Below, piece by piece: positions 47,546 to 56,682 of a stretch of DNA of 64,000 nt (within the stretch, counting starts at the first letter, position 1; each line of letters starts with the position of its first letter). Location of the stretch: contig NZ_SDQE01000002.1 in the NCBI RefSeq assembly GCF_004153455.1, forward strand, positions 186,001 through 250,000, in the 5' to 3' direction. A program made the translations under genes and the position numbers. The notes beneath the pieces were generated by a model. That model searched no databases. It was given only the letters and a program-made list of their open reading frames with translations, and had not been told where the DNA came from. This DNA is from Allopusillimonas ginsengisoli. GTDB lineage: Bacteria; Pseudomonadota; Gammaproteobacteria; Burkholderiales; Burkholderiaceae_B.

Positions 47546-49015
47546 TCAAATCGGCATTGCCGCAATCGTCTGGGCCACCGCCGCCGTGAGTTTTTTTCCG
47601 TAAGGCACATGGAGGAATTCGTTGGGACCATGCGCATTGGACTTGGGCCCCAACACACCGCACACCATGAACTGAGACCGGGGAAACCCTTCTTGCAGCA
47701 AAGTCATCAAAGGAATCGTGCCGCCTTGGCCAATATAGCCACACGGCGCCCCATAATGCTGCCGGGAGGCCACATCCAGCGCCTGCTCCAGCCATGCCGA
47801 AGAGGCGGGCGCGTTCCAGCCCGTGGCGACGCCGGCATCGGGCTTGAACACCACCCTGGCGTTATATGGGGCATCCTCTTCCAGGAGCTGCTTGAGCTCC
47901 TCCGATGCCGCACCCGCATCAATGAGCGGAGGCAAGCGCAACGACAGCTTGAAGGCCGTGCGGGGGCGCAAGACGTTGCCCGCACTGCCCAAGGGCGGCA
48001 AACCCTCTGCGCCGGTAACCGATAGCGTTGGCCGCCAGGTGCGGTTGATCAGCGCCTGTTCCGGGTTTGTGGTCATGGGCAGTACAAAGCCGCCATCCGC
48101 CCCGCAACTCCAGGGCATGCGTTTCCAGACTTCGTCGCCCAGAATGCGGGCAGTAGCCTGCGCCTGCTCGATACGATCGGCCGGGATTTCGCAGTGAAAG
48201 CTTTCGGGCAGCAAACGGCCCGTTTTACTGTCTTCGAGGCGGTCCAGCACATGGCGAAGAATGCGAAAACTGGAAGGCACCACGCCGCTGGAGTCACCGG
48301 AGTGCACGCCCTCATCCAGCACTTGTACCTCCAGCGTGCCACTGATCATGCCGCGCAAAGAGGTCGTCATCCAGAGCTGATCGTAGTTGCCTGCGCCAGA
48401 ATCCAGGCAGACCACCAGGGCCACGTTGCCCATGCGCTCGCGCAGCGCGTCTACGTAGGGCAGCAGATCATAGCTGCCGGATTCTTCACAGGTTTCGATC
48501 AACCCGACGCACCGCGGGCGCGGTATGCCCTGCTTGTCCAGCGCCAGGATGGCCGTGAGCGAGGCATAGACCGCATAACCGTCATCAGCCCCGCCGCGGC
48601 CGTAGAGCTTGCCGTCTTCGTACTTGGGTGTCCAGGGCCCCAGGCCGGTACGCCAGCCCGAGAACTCCGGTTGTTTATCCAGGTGGCCATACATGAGCAC
48701 CGTATCGCCGTTATCCTGGCGTGTGGCAGGCGCATCGAAGAAAATGACGGGCGTGCGGCCAGGCAGGCGCACAATGTCGAGTTTGAGACCGCTTACCTTC
48801 TGCGCCTGAACCCACTGCGCCGCATCGCGTATGACACGCTCGAGATACTGATGCTTTTCCCAGTCGGGATCAAAAGCGGGGCTTTTGGCAGGAACGGCGA
48901 TGTAATCCACCAGCGCAGGAATGATTTCCCTATCCCATTTTTCATCGACAAAGGCCTGCATGGCTTGGGGATCGAGTTCTGGCGGCAGCGCATCATCGGG
49001 CAAACGGGCGTTCAT
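47546..49015 (-). CDS. M20 family metallopeptidase
   Basis: The 489-aa protein has M20 zinc peptidase motifs: YGHLDKQP, GRGGADDGYAV and CEESGS (EEsG), the usual metal-binding and catalytic residues. It probably hydrolyses a di- or tripeptide or similar amide in the cytoplasm. The ATG 49015 has AAGGAG upstream. The exact substrate is unknown. Confidence 0.9.
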   Translation of the reverse strand: MNARLPDDALPPELDPQAMQAFVDEKWDREIIPALVDYIAVPAKSPAFDPDWEKHQYLERVIRDAAQWVQAQKVSGLKLDIVRLPGRTPVIFFDAPATRQDNGDTVLMYGHLDKQPEFSGWRTGLGPWTPKYEDGKLYGRGGADDGYAVYASLTAILALDKQGIPRPRCVGLIETCEESGSYDLLPYVDALRERMGNVALVVCLDSGAGNYDQLWMTTSLRGMISGTLEVQVLDEGVHSGDSSGVVPSSFRILRHVLDRLEDSKTGRLLPESFHCEIPADRIEQAQATARILGDEVWKRMPWSCGADGGFVLPMTTNPEQALINRTWRPTLSVTGAEGLPPLGSAGNVLRPRTAFKLSLRLPPLIDAGAASEELKQLLEEDAPYNARVVFKPDAGVATGWNAPASSAWLEQALDVASRQHYGAPCGYIGQGGTIPLMTLLQEGFPRSQFMVCGVLGPKSNAHGPNEFLHVPYGKKLTAAVAQTIAAMPI

Positions 49016-49077
49016 GGAAAAACTCCTTGGCAAAAAGCCGGCATCAACGGATCCCCGGCCTGTGGTACAAACGTTCA

Positions 49078-49290
49078 ATGACAACATGGTATATCTTGCC
49101 CAACGGCAACATCAAGAACATTAACGGTCTGGAACTACAGCCTGAAAAAGACTGGTTTCCTACCGACCAGAGCCTTGCGGCGTATGTGGATGCCGAGCAG
49201 GACGCGGGCAAATCCCAGGAACAAATCATCAAGCAGCTGATGGATCTGGCCATCGCATGCGAAGCATGGGCCCAGGACAATCTGGGCTGA
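49078..49290 (+). CDS. Small hypothetical protein (70 aa)
   Basis: The 70-residue ORF starts MTTWYILPNGNIKNINGLELQ and is followed by a helix-rich part (SQEQIIKQLMDLAIACEAWAQDN). It lies between the M20 peptidase gene (divergent) and the YbaK gene, 16 nt before the latter, so it may be co-transcribed. I do not recognise the family. No clear ribosome site is visible. Confidence 0.5.
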   Translation: MTTWYILPNGNIKNINGLELQPEKDWFPTDQSLAAYVDAEQDAGKSQEQIIKQLMDLAIACEAWAQDNLG

Positions 49291-49306
49291 TATAAAGCGT
49301 TACACC

Positions 49307-49783
49307 ATGAGTATCGAATCCGTACAGCAATTTTTGCAACAGCACGCACCCGACATCACCATTATCGAAACCAGCGAAAGCACTGCGACCGTGGCCCTCG
49401 CTGCGGCGGTTCACGGCGTGGAGCCCGGTCAAATTGCCAAAACGCTTTCTCTGCGCACGCGTGAGCAGGTCGTGCTGGTGGTCACGCGAGGCGATGCCAG
49501 ACTGGATAACAAGAAGCTCAAAGCCGCATTCGGCAACAAGGTCAAAATGCTCGACACAGACAGCGTGCTCGCGCTGACCGGCCACCCTGTCGGCGGCGTG
49601 TGCCCTTTCGGGCTCGCCACTGACCTGCCGGTTTACTGCGATGTCTCGCTCAAGGATTACGATATCGTCATGCCCGCTGCAGGATCCATGAATTCCACCA
49701 TCCGCATCGCCCCCGACCGTTTGGTCGGGCTGGTGGGCGCACAGTGGATAGACGTTTCGCAGCTCGCTCAGACCGAAGCCTGA
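49307..49783 (+). CDS. YbaK/EbsC-like aminoacyl-tRNA deacylase
   Basis: The 158-aa protein has the YbaK/ProX deacylase core with GHPVGGVCPFGL at about residues 93-104. These proteins remove wrongly attached amino acids from tRNA, such as Cys from Cys-tRNA(Pro). It is not the ProRS-fused type. It sits after the 70-aa protein. Confidence 0.88.
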   Translation: MSIESVQQFLQQHAPDITIIETSESTATVALAAAVHGVEPGQIAKTLSLRTREQVVLVVTRGDARLDNKKLKAAFGNKVKMLDTDSVLALTGHPVGGVCPFGLATDLPVYCDVSLKDYDIVMPAAGSMNSTIRIAPDRLVGLVGAQWIDVSQLAQTEA

Positions 49784-49801
49784 ACACCCATCTGCCAAGG
49801 T

Positions 49802-50548
49802 TCACCGCTTTGCAGCAGGCGCCTGCTGCGCCCCGCCCTGTTCTGCTTGCGTCGTGGCCGGCAGCGCCATCAAATCATCCAGCGACAAGCCTTTTTCCTT
49901 CAGCAAGGCTTCGATTGCGGGCTGCAACCGACCCAGTGATTCCTGCACTGCGTCGCGTACCGTATCGACCATCACCTGCGTACTGCGCTCGATCTCGATA
50001 TTGAGGCGATCCCCTGCCATTTTGTGTTCGAATACCGTTGCGCGACGCGTTTCGGGAATTAGCCAGACTTCGAACCAACCGTCCTGCTTATTGACCTCTG
50101 ACACCGTCAGGCTTGCTCCATTGACCGCGATATAACCCTTTGCAAAGATGTACTTGCGAAAAGCGCGCGGGATATGGATGCGCAATACCTTGTTGTTGTC
50201 CAGGATGCGCACATGCTCGAGCGCCGCCGAAAAGTCAACGTGGCCCGACAAGGGATGCCCCCCGATCTCGGCGCCATCTCTTGCCGCACGCTCCACATTC
50301 ACCGCGGCGCCGGGCGGATAGCTGCCCAGTGTCGTCAGATTCAAGCTTTGCAGCATTACATCGAAGCTGGCTCGTGTCGGCGACTGTAGCTCAGTCACGG
50401 TAAGGCAAACGCCATCCACGGACACGCTGGCGCCTATGGCCAGGCCCTCGCAAAAACCTTCTGGAAACTCAATCGCGAACGTACGCAGACCTTCGCGGTC
50501 ATGCACGGACGCAATGGTTGCCACCGCCTGAATGATTCCTGTAAACAT
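49802..50548 (-). CDS. ribE: Riboflavin synthase, alpha subunit
   Basis: The 248-aa enzyme dismutates two 6,7-dimethyl-8-ribityllumazine to riboflavin and a pyrimidine. Both lumazine-binding repeats are present (MFTGIIQAVATIASV and HVDFSAALEHVRI onwards). It is longer at the C-terminus (about 35 extra residues, QAPAAKR end) than E. coli RibC. It lies 5 nt after the lumazine synthase gene, so both are controlled by the FMN riboswitch upstream. Confidence 0.93.
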   Translation of the reverse strand: MFTGIIQAVATIASVHDREGLRTFAIEFPEGFCEGLAIGASVSVDGVCLTVTELQSPTRASFDVMLQSLNLTTLGSYPPGAAVNVERAARDGAEIGGHPLSGHVDFSAALEHVRILDNNKVLRIHIPRAFRKYIFAKGYIAVNGASLTVSEVNKQDGWFEVWLIPETRRATVFEHKMAGDRLNIEIERSTQVMVDTVRDAVQESLGRLQPAIEALLKEKGLSLDDLMALPATTQAEQGGAQQAPAAKR

Positions 50549-50553
50549 ACTGA

Positions 50554-51066
50554 TTACTCGCTGGACTGAAGCAGGCTGGCCAGCTTGCGCAGGCCTTGAA
50601 TGGTCGACGCGCAGGCCCGGGCAGCCTCAACCCCTTTTACCTGAAAATGCCGGTAAAAAAATTGATGATGTTCTTCGCCCGCATGAAAATGATGCGGCGT
50701 CAGCACCGCGGATAATACCGGCACGTCGGTTTCCAGCTGCACTTGCATCAGTCCCGATATGACCGCATCGGCCACGAACTCATGACGATAAATGCCACCG
50801 TCGACAACCAGGCCCGCCGCCACAACGGCCGCATACTTGCCGCTGCGCGCAAGCATCTTGGCATGCAGCGGAAGCTCGAATGCGCCGGCCACATCAAAAA
50901 AATCAATATCGGATTCCGCATGGCCCAATACACTGATTTCGGCAATAAAGGCCTGCCTGCATTGATCAACGATATCGTGATGCCAGCCGGACTGAATAAA
51001 CGCAATGCGCTGACGAGCGGAGAACGCTGCGGAAGGCGAATTTGAGGAAGTAGAAGAGGACAACAT
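50554..51066 (-). CDS. ribH: 6,7-Dimethyl-8-ribityllumazine synthase, RibH2-like
   Basis: The 170-aa enzyme condenses the pyrimidine and dihydroxybutanone phosphate to lumazine. The block VLTPHHFHAGEEHHQFFYRHFQVKGVEAARA resembles the RibH2 type of Brucella and rhizobia rather than E. coli RibE, so it may form a decamer. ATG 51066 has AGGAG 7 nt upstream, and this site is in a hairpin at 51075-51102. It follows an FMN riboswitch and precedes ribE. Confidence 0.9.
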   Translation of the reverse strand: MLSSSTSSNSPSAAFSARQRIAFIQSGWHHDIVDQCRQAFIAEISVLGHAESDIDFFDVAGAFELPLHAKMLARSGKYAAVVAAGLVVDGGIYRHEFVADAVISGLMQVQLETDVPVLSAVLTPHHFHAGEEHHQFFYRHFQVKGVEAARACASTIQGLRKLASLLQSSE

Positions 51067-51074
51067 GAACGACT

Positions 51075-51102
51075 CCTGTTTTTGAGAACCACAAAAAACA
51101 GG
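51075..51102 (-). promoter_or_regulatory. Hairpin masking the ribH ribosome site
   Basis: On the minus strand CCTGTTTTT pairs with AAAAACAGG (plus-strand arms at 51075-51083 and 51094-51102, loop 10 nt), so the AGGAG at the ribH start is paired. It lies between the FMN aptamer and the ribH ATG and could be its expression platform. Confidence 0.55.
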
Positions 51103-51168
51103 GCTTTTGATATTTTGATAGACAGGACAACCTGCAAACGCGGACGAACCCACGCAGCATTGCATCCC

Positions 51169-51329
51169 GCTCTCGCTTTATCCGGACTATGACCGTCGGC
51201 TCCGGATTCACACCGGATCTGCTGACCCTGCCGACAATCCCTTTGTACAGGCGTGGCGGCAAGCGCTCGCGGGCTGGGCATATTGCATGCCATCACCGCC
51301 GGTGGGGAATTTCGCCCCGCCCTGAGAAC
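51169..51329 (-). promoter_or_regulatory. FMN riboswitch (RFN element)
   Basis: The minus strand shows the conserved RFN pattern: closing helix GTTCTC (51324-51329) with GAGAGC (51169-51174), GGGCGGGGCGAAATTCCCCACCGGCGG, AGCCCGCGAGC, CAGATCCGGTGTGAATCCGG and AGCCGACGGTCATAGTCCGGAT. It binds FMN and would lower expression of the ribH-ribE operon. Confidence 0.95.
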
Positions 51330-51419
51330 GTTTGACGGGCCTGGCTCTGTGAGGGGCCCGTGCAGCAAAATATATCACACGCCGAGCCGGGCAGGGCCCG
51401 TAGACCGCAGCCGCCTCAC

Positions 51420-52301
51420 TCATGCCACGGCGGCTTGCGCTAGCCGCCGCAAAGGATCCTGCCTGTAATAACGCTGAAGCAATTCATACCATTGCGGCAA
51501 ACCGTGAGAAAGCGGCGCGGGGTCGACAAAAAACGCTTCGGAGCTGACTGCAAAGAATTCGGCGTGATCGGTCGCGGCATAGGGATCCAAGGGCAAGCTG
51601 TCGTACCAGGGAGCGGCGGCGTCGGACTCGGGGTCGACATTCGCCGGAATGGATTCCTCGACCAAGGCCAGCTCTTCGTTGAACTCGTCGAATGAGGCCT
51701 GCATGATCTGCCCCCAGTCGCGGGGCCGGATATCGCGGTGACCCCCCAGATAGGGTATGCCGTCGGCATCGCCGGCATACAGATCAAGCTTATGGGCAAA
51801 CTCGTGAATGACCACGTTGGCGCGCAGCCCCGGCAATGCTTCGCTGTCTTCCCATGACAGAATCACAGGGCCGCCCTCCCAGGCTTCGCCAGAGGCCTCC
51901 TGCAGGTACTCGTGCACCACGCCGCTCTCGTCCATATCGGTGCGCGGAATGACAAAGCCCCCCGGATAGAGAATGATTTCACTCCAGCCTTCGTACAGCG
52001 CGGGATCGAGCTCCAGTATCGGCAAAGCGGCCTGCACGGCGACGGACAACATGATGTCACTAGTAATATCCAGGCCGCCGGCCCCGCTGAAATCCTTGCT
52101 GGCCAACAGCCAGGCAACACGGTGGCGCAATGCCTCCTGCTCGCGCGGCGACAAGCCAGCGAGAAAAACATGGCGGCTTATCGTTGCCCGCCAAATATCA
52201 TCGGTGATACGTGCCAGCTCGCGCTCGATATGACGCTGCGATGCTCCCCGGCCGGCCAACCATCTCAGCATAGCGTCCTCACGCAGGAACTTGCCTCGCA
52301 T
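51420..52301 (-). CDS. mtfA: MtfA-like zinc peptidase
   Basis: The 293-aa protein resembles MtfA: it has LYPGGFVIPRTDMDESGVVHEYLQEASG and the zinc motif HEFAH (VIHEFAHKLDLYAGD, about residue 179-183). E. coli MtfA binds Mlc and is a Zn-dependent aminopeptidase. ATG 52301 was chosen; a GTG at 52343 would add 14 residues without support. It is divergent from kup. Confidence 0.88.
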   Translation of the reverse strand: MRGKFLREDAMLRWLAGRGASQRHIERELARITDDIWRATISRHVFLAGLSPREQEALRHRVAWLLASKDFSGAGGLDITSDIMLSVAVQAALPILELDPALYEGWSEIILYPGGFVIPRTDMDESGVVHEYLQEASGEAWEGGPVILSWEDSEALPGLRANVVIHEFAHKLDLYAGDADGIPYLGGHRDIRPRDWGQIMQASFDEFNEELALVEESIPANVDPESDAAAPWYDSLPLDPYAATDHAEFFAVSSEAFFVDPAPLSHGLPQWYELLQRYYRQDPLRRLAQAAVA

Positions 52302-52408
52302 GCTAACACGGCCGTTCTGTTGCGTCGCAACAGCCACAGCCACACGAGACGTCTTTCAAGTGCTGCCCTCAAGAAGCCATGTCCAGGTGACAGGCCCGGA
52401 ATTTCAGC

Positions 52409-52434
52409 AATTTGTAAGAAATTTATAACAAATT
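52409..52434. promoter_or_regulatory. AT-rich dyad before kup
   Basis: AATTTGT (52409-52415) and ACAAATT (52428-52434) are exact reverse complements, 12 bp apart, about 60 bp before the kup start and in the gap to mtfA. It may be an operator; the regulator is unknown. Confidence 0.35.
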
Positions 52435-52493
52435 CAGGTTGATTGTGCGGTGCAAAAATTTATAGAATCTCTCTTCCACATTGCAGCCCACTG

Positions 52494-54392
52494 ATGGCTG
52501 CGGAGAAGTCCTTGAGCAGTCATCAAACTGAGCAAAATCCGAAAGTACTCGCGTTCGCTGCCCTCGGTGTCGTGTACGGCGACATTGGCACCAGCCCGCT
52601 GTACACAATGAAAGAAGCCTTCGCGCCCGAGCACGGGTTGGCGCTCAATCACGACAACATCCTGGGTATCGTATCGCTCATATTCTGGGGCTTGATGCTG
52701 GTTGTCACGCTAAAGTATGTTCTGCTCGTCACGCGCGCCAACAACGGTGGCGAAGGGGGCATCATGGCGCTGCTCGCGCTGGCGCTGTCGCCTTTCAAAC
52801 CCCGATCCCGCATACGCTACGCGCTTACCGTCATCGGCCTGATCGGCACTGCTCTGTTTTTTGGCGATGGCATCATCACGCCATCCATTTCGGTGCTCAG
52901 CGCCATGGAGGGGTTGAGCGTTGCCACGCCTGCCTTCACGCAATACGTCGTTCCGCTTACCGTCACCATTCTGATCGCGCTGTACGCCTTCCAGCGCAAA
53001 GGCACCGCTTATATTGGCAGATGGTTCGGCCCGATCATGCTGCTGTGGTTCTCCGCCCTCGCCATCATGGGGCTGATCAATATCTTTCATCATCCGGTCA
53101 TTCTGCACGCGCTAAACCCCTTTTACGCCCTGCGCTTCATGGTGGATGCGGGCTGGCTGGCCTTTGTGGCGCTAGGCGCCATCGTACTTGCCCTGACCGG
53201 CGCAGAAGCCCTGTACGCGGATATGGGGCATTTCGGCGCAAAGCCCATACGCATGGCCTGGCTCTGTGTGGTGTTTCCGGCGCTGAGCATCAATTATCTT
53301 GGGCAAGGCGCCGTACTGCTGGGCGATCCCGCCACCCTTGCCAACCCCTTCTTCCATCAACTGGGCAACTGGAGCGTGTATCCACTCGTGGCGCTGGCCA
53401 CCATGGCCACCATCATCGCGTCGCAGGCCACCATCTCGGGCACCTTCTCTATCGTGCAGCAAGCCATTGCGCTGGGCTACCTGCCCAGGCTCAAAGTGCG
53501 CTACACCTCCGATCGGCAGATGGGGCAGATCTACATTCCGTTCATCAACTGGCTGCAGTTGCTGCTGGTCGTGCTGGTGGTCATCGGCTTTGGCTCTTCG
53601 GGCAATCTTGCGTCCGCTTATGGTATCGCGGTGACCACCACCATGCTGGCCACCACCTTCCTGACCTTTTTCGTCATCCGCTACAAGTGGAACCTGCCTC
53701 TGCTGATATGCGTCGCCGCAACCGCCATCTTCATGGTGATCGACATTGCCCTTCTGAGCGCCAATTTGCTCAAGGTCGCCAGTGGCGGCTGGTTCCCCTT
53801 GCTGCTAGGCGCATTGATCATGGTGCTGATGCTGACCTGGCGCACGGGTCGCAGGCTGGTCGCCGACAACCTTGAACGGCACAGGATTCCGCTCGATGAA
53901 TTCCTGGCATCGCTGTTCAGCCACGATCAGATGACGCGTGTGCCCGGCACCGCCATTTTCTTCAGATCCGAAGGCGACGGCGTACCCCACGCCCTGCTTC
54001 ACAATCTTTCGCACAACAAGATATTGCACGAGCGCACGATTTTCCTGACCGTCCACAATGCCGATGTGCCCTATATCGATTCATCGCAACGGGTTGCCGT
54101 GACCGACCTGGGCCATGGCTGCTATCAAATGGGCATGTACTTTGGCTTTCAGGAAGAGCGTGATATTCCGCGCGCATTGGCTTTGTGCAAACCTCTTGGC
54201 CTTGAGTTCGAAATGCTGGATACGTCCTTCTTCATTGCGCGCCAGACCGTCATCGCGGCGATGGGAGGAGGCATGGCGCACTGGCGTCAGGTGCTGTATG
54301 CCACCCTGGCCCGCAATGCGCGTTCGGCATCAGATTACTTTCGCCTGCCCAGCAATCGCGTCATCGAACTGGGCGCGCAGGTCGAAATCTAG
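52494..54392 (+). CDS. kup: Kup family potassium uptake protein
   Basis: The 632-aa membrane protein has about 12 spans and the Kup signature (LGVVYGDIGTSPLYTMKEAF; TLKYVLLVTRANNGGEGGIMALLAL). It imports K+ with H+ symport. The C-terminal cytoplasmic domain is short. The ATG 52494 lies in a hairpin GCAGCC (52483-52488)/GGCTGC (52496-52501); an alternative TTG at 52512 follows GGAG, so the true start is not certain. It converges with the marR gene at its 3' end. Confidence 0.93.
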   Translation: MAAEKSLSSHQTEQNPKVLAFAALGVVYGDIGTSPLYTMKEAFAPEHGLALNHDNILGIVSLIFWGLMLVVTLKYVLLVTRANNGGEGGIMALLALALSPFKPRSRIRYALTVIGLIGTALFFGDGIITPSISVLSAMEGLSVATPAFTQYVVPLTVTILIALYAFQRKGTAYIGRWFGPIMLLWFSALAIMGLINIFHHPVILHALNPFYALRFMVDAGWLAFVALGAIVLALTGAEALYADMGHFGAKPIRMAWLCVVFPALSINYLGQGAVLLGDPATLANPFFHQLGNWSVYPLVALATMATIIASQATISGTFSIVQQAIALGYLPRLKVRYTSDRQMGQIYIPFINWLQLLLVVLVVIGFGSSGNLASAYGIAVTTTMLATTFLTFFVIRYKWNLPLLICVAATAIFMVIDIALLSANLLKVASGGWFPLLLGALIMVLMLTWRTGRRLVADNLERHRIPLDEFLASLFSHDQMTRVPGTAIFFRSEGDGVPHALLHNLSHNKILHERTIFLTVHNADVPYIDSSQRVAVTDLGHGCYQMGMYFGFQEERDIPRALALCKPLGLEFEMLDTSFFIARQTVIAAMGGGMAHWRQVLYATLARNARSASDYFRLPSNRVIELGAQVEI

Positions 54393-54934
54393 CCCTGTCG
54401 CACTTCCAGCGCGGCCAGCAATCGGCTCAACTGCTGGTCCAGCAACTCGAGGTCTTCTCGATCGCAGACAGCAAGAATGCGCTGCTCGTTCTGCACATGG
54501 GTTTCAACCGCCCTGTCTATCAGCTCGCGCCCCGATGCCGTCAAACGCACCAACAGGCTGCGCGCATCATCGGCGCTGGGCAAACGCTCGATAAGCCCGC
54601 GTGCTTCCAGCCGCTGCAATCTGTGCGTCATGGTGCCCGAGGTGACCATCAATGCGGCAAACAGCGCTGTGGGGGCGAGGCAAAAAGGTTCGCCGGAGCG
54701 CCTCAGTGTGGCCAGCACGTCGAACTCGCCCCGTATCAATCCATATTGGGCAAAAACCGTGTCCAGCCTGCCCTGCACCATGACAGACAAGCGCTTGATA
54801 CGGCCTATCACGCCCATCGCGAATACATCCAGGTCAGGCCGCTCGCGGCGCCACTGTTCCAGTATGGCGCTGACGGCATCTGCCTGGCGACCATCAGCCG
54901 CTGTTTGGCGGCCAGCTTCCGGCTTTTGTTTCAT
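54389..54934 (-). CDS. MarR family transcriptional regulator
   Basis: The 181-aa protein has the MarR winged HTH (ALFAALMVTSGTMTHRLQRLEARGLIERLPSADDARSLLVRLTASG). It is divergent from the EamA-nitroreductase genes; two copies of TCTTGATATCAAGA lie in the gap and are likely its operators. Its stop overlaps the end of kup by 4 nt, so the two converge. Confidence 0.93.
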   Translation of the reverse strand: MKQKPEAGRQTAADGRQADAVSAILEQWRRERPDLDVFAMGVIGRIKRLSVMVQGRLDTVFAQYGLIRGEFDVLATLRRSGEPFCLAPTALFAALMVTSGTMTHRLQRLEARGLIERLPSADDARSLLVRLTASGRELIDRAVETHVQNEQRILAVCDREDLELLDQQLSRLLAALEVRQG

Positions 54935-55007
54935 TCACCACTCCTTTGTGGACACAGACCAGCGAGCACACGCTTGGTGACTGGCGCCATTATGACGGAG
55001 ATAAATA

Positions 55008-55064
55008 TATCTTGATATCAAGACATATTGGCGGTAGACTTCATTTTATCTTGATATCAAGATA
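55008..55064. promoter_or_regulatory. Two MarR operators
   Basis: TATCTTGATATCAAGA at 55008-55023 and TATCTTGATATCAAGATA at 55047-55064 share the palindrome TCTTGATATCAAGA. Their centres are 39 bp apart, about four helical turns. They lie between the divergent marR and EamA genes and are a good candidate for MarR-dependent repression. Confidence 0.8.
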
Positions 55065-55114
55065 ATTAATATTTCAACTGAGATTCATCTCAATACGCTT
55101 GTGAGCGTTTCGCC

Positions 55115-55984
55115 ATGGATACTTTGCTTACCGCGCTTGCCCCGGCCATCTGGGGATCAACCTATATCGTTACGTCGGAATTGTTGCCGCCTGACCGGCC
55201 TTTTACCGCCGCGCTTTTTCGGGTACTGCCAGCGGGGCTGATTCTGCTTTGCGTGCTTCGCGTCGCGCCACAACGCCAGGACTGGCTGCGCCTGTTGGCG
55301 CTGTCCGCGCTGAATATCGGCGGCTTCCAGGCGCTGCTGTTCATGGCCGCCTACCGGCTTCCAGGCGGGCTGGCCGCTGTCGTCGGCGCGCTGCAACCTC
55401 TGGTTGTGATGCTGCTGGCCTGGAGCGTGGAACGCCAGCGGCCCGCCAAACTGGCATTGGCGGCGGGCATACTGGGCGTGCCCGGCATGGCAGCGCTCCT
55501 GTTCTCACCTTCGATGGTATGGGATACAACAGGCGTGATTGCCGCGGCTGCAGGCGCGGCCTCCATGGCCACCGGCACGTATTACACGCGGCGATGGCGC
55601 ACGTCCCTGCCGGTGTTCGCCCTGACAGGCTGGCAACTGCTGCTTGGCGGCCTCATGCTTGCCCCTTTCGCACTGCTGGCAGATCCCCCATTGCCTCAGC
55701 TCAGCGGTCTGCAGATCAGCGCCTATGCCTATCTTTCTCTGGCTGGCGCACTGCTGTCCTATGCCTTATGGTTCCGCGGCCTCAAACGCTTGTCGCCTGT
55801 CGCGGTTTCCTCGCTGGGCCTGATCAGTCCGCTCACCGCCGTTGCCTTGGGCTGGCTTTTGCTTGGCCAGTCCATGAACAGCCTTTCGATGGCGGGATTG
55901 GTAGTCGTGCTGGCCAGCGTATTCACCGTGCAATGGGCTTGCGCACCGAAGCCCGCGCATACCATCTCATCTCAACATACTTGA
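55115..55984 (+). CDS. EamA family transporter
   Basis: The 289-aa protein has ten predicted membrane helices in two EamA repeats (ALAPAIWGSTYIVTSELLPPDRPFTAALFRVLPAGLILL). These are drug/metabolite exporters with many substrates. It is downstream of the MarR operators and probably co-transcribed with the nitroreductase. The substrate is unknown. Confidence 0.9.
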   Translation: MDTLLTALAPAIWGSTYIVTSELLPPDRPFTAALFRVLPAGLILLCVLRVAPQRQDWLRLLALSALNIGGFQALLFMAAYRLPGGLAAVVGALQPLVVMLLAWSVERQRPAKLALAAGILGVPGMAALLFSPSMVWDTTGVIAAAAGAASMATGTYYTRRWRTSLPVFALTGWQLLLGGLMLAPFALLADPPLPQLSGLQISAYAYLSLAGALLSYALWFRGLKRLSPVAVSSLGLISPLTAVALGWLLLGQSMNSLSMAGLVVVLASVFTVQWACAPKPAHTISSQHT

Positions 55985-56000
55985 ATTCAGGAGCCCCATC

Positions 56001-56618
56001 ATGGAGAGCACGATCAGAACGCTTATCGAATCTCGCGTTTCCCTCAACTACTATGATCCCGACAGACCGGTCAGCGAAGCACAGATCAAAGAGCTGGTCA
56101 GGCTCGCCACCCTGGCCCCCTCTGCCTACAACCTGCAGAACTGGAAATTCATCGTTGTCCAGTCGGCTGAAGCAAAACAACGCCTCAAGACGGTCGCCTA
56201 TGGCCAGCAGAAGGTCGAAACTGCGCCGGTTACCTTTATTGTCTGCGGCCTGCTCGAGGCGCACCGCCAGTTGCCGCTTGCGTTGCGACCCGCCGTCGAC
56301 GCGGGGATCATTGCCCCGTCGGTCTCTGATGCCTGGGTCGCTGCGGCCGCCCGTTCGCACGACGGCAATCCCGTCCTGCAACGGGATGAAGCATTCCGAT
56401 CGGCATCATTGGCCGCCATGACGCTGATACTGGCGGCGGAAGGCATGGGGCTGGGTTCGGGCTCGATGAGCGGGTTCGATCCCCTTGCGCTGTCTGGTGC
56501 GTTCGGTCTGTCTGAGGCCGAGGTACCCGTCATGTTGATCACGGTCGGCTATCCCGCTGCAGGGAACTGGCCGCAGAAGCCGCGCCGTCCCGCTCAGGAT
56601 GTCATGCAGTACGTCTAG
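56001..56618 (+). CDS. Nitroreductase family protein
   Basis: The 205-aa FMN-binding protein shows the nitroreductase fold (ESRVSLNYYDPDRPVSEAQIKELVRLATLAPSAYNLQNWKFIVV). It may reduce quinones or nitro compounds with NAD(P)H. AGGAG precedes ATG 56001. It lies after the EamA gene, so both may belong to the MarR regulon. Confidence 0.92.
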   Translation: MESTIRTLIESRVSLNYYDPDRPVSEAQIKELVRLATLAPSAYNLQNWKFIVVQSAEAKQRLKTVAYGQQKVETAPVTFIVCGLLEAHRQLPLALRPAVDAGIIAPSVSDAWVAAAARSHDGNPVLQRDEAFRSASLAAMTLILAAEGMGLGSGSMSGFDPLALSGAFGLSEAEVPVMLITVGYPAAGNWPQKPRRPAQDVMQYV

Positions 56619-56682
56619 CCTTGCGCCGGTAAGGCCGCGTTGACACGGTGTATATTGGCCCTTACAAACCGCGACCTTTTCC

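Noticed and set aside
51208-51423. 71-aa minus-strand ORF over the FMN riboswitch
   Set aside because: The region is a conserved RNA element; the ORF has no support.
55249-56421. 390-aa plus-strand ORF overlapping the EamA and nitroreductase genes
   Set aside because: It is an alternate frame of two clear genes, with an Arg-rich translation typical of shadow frames.
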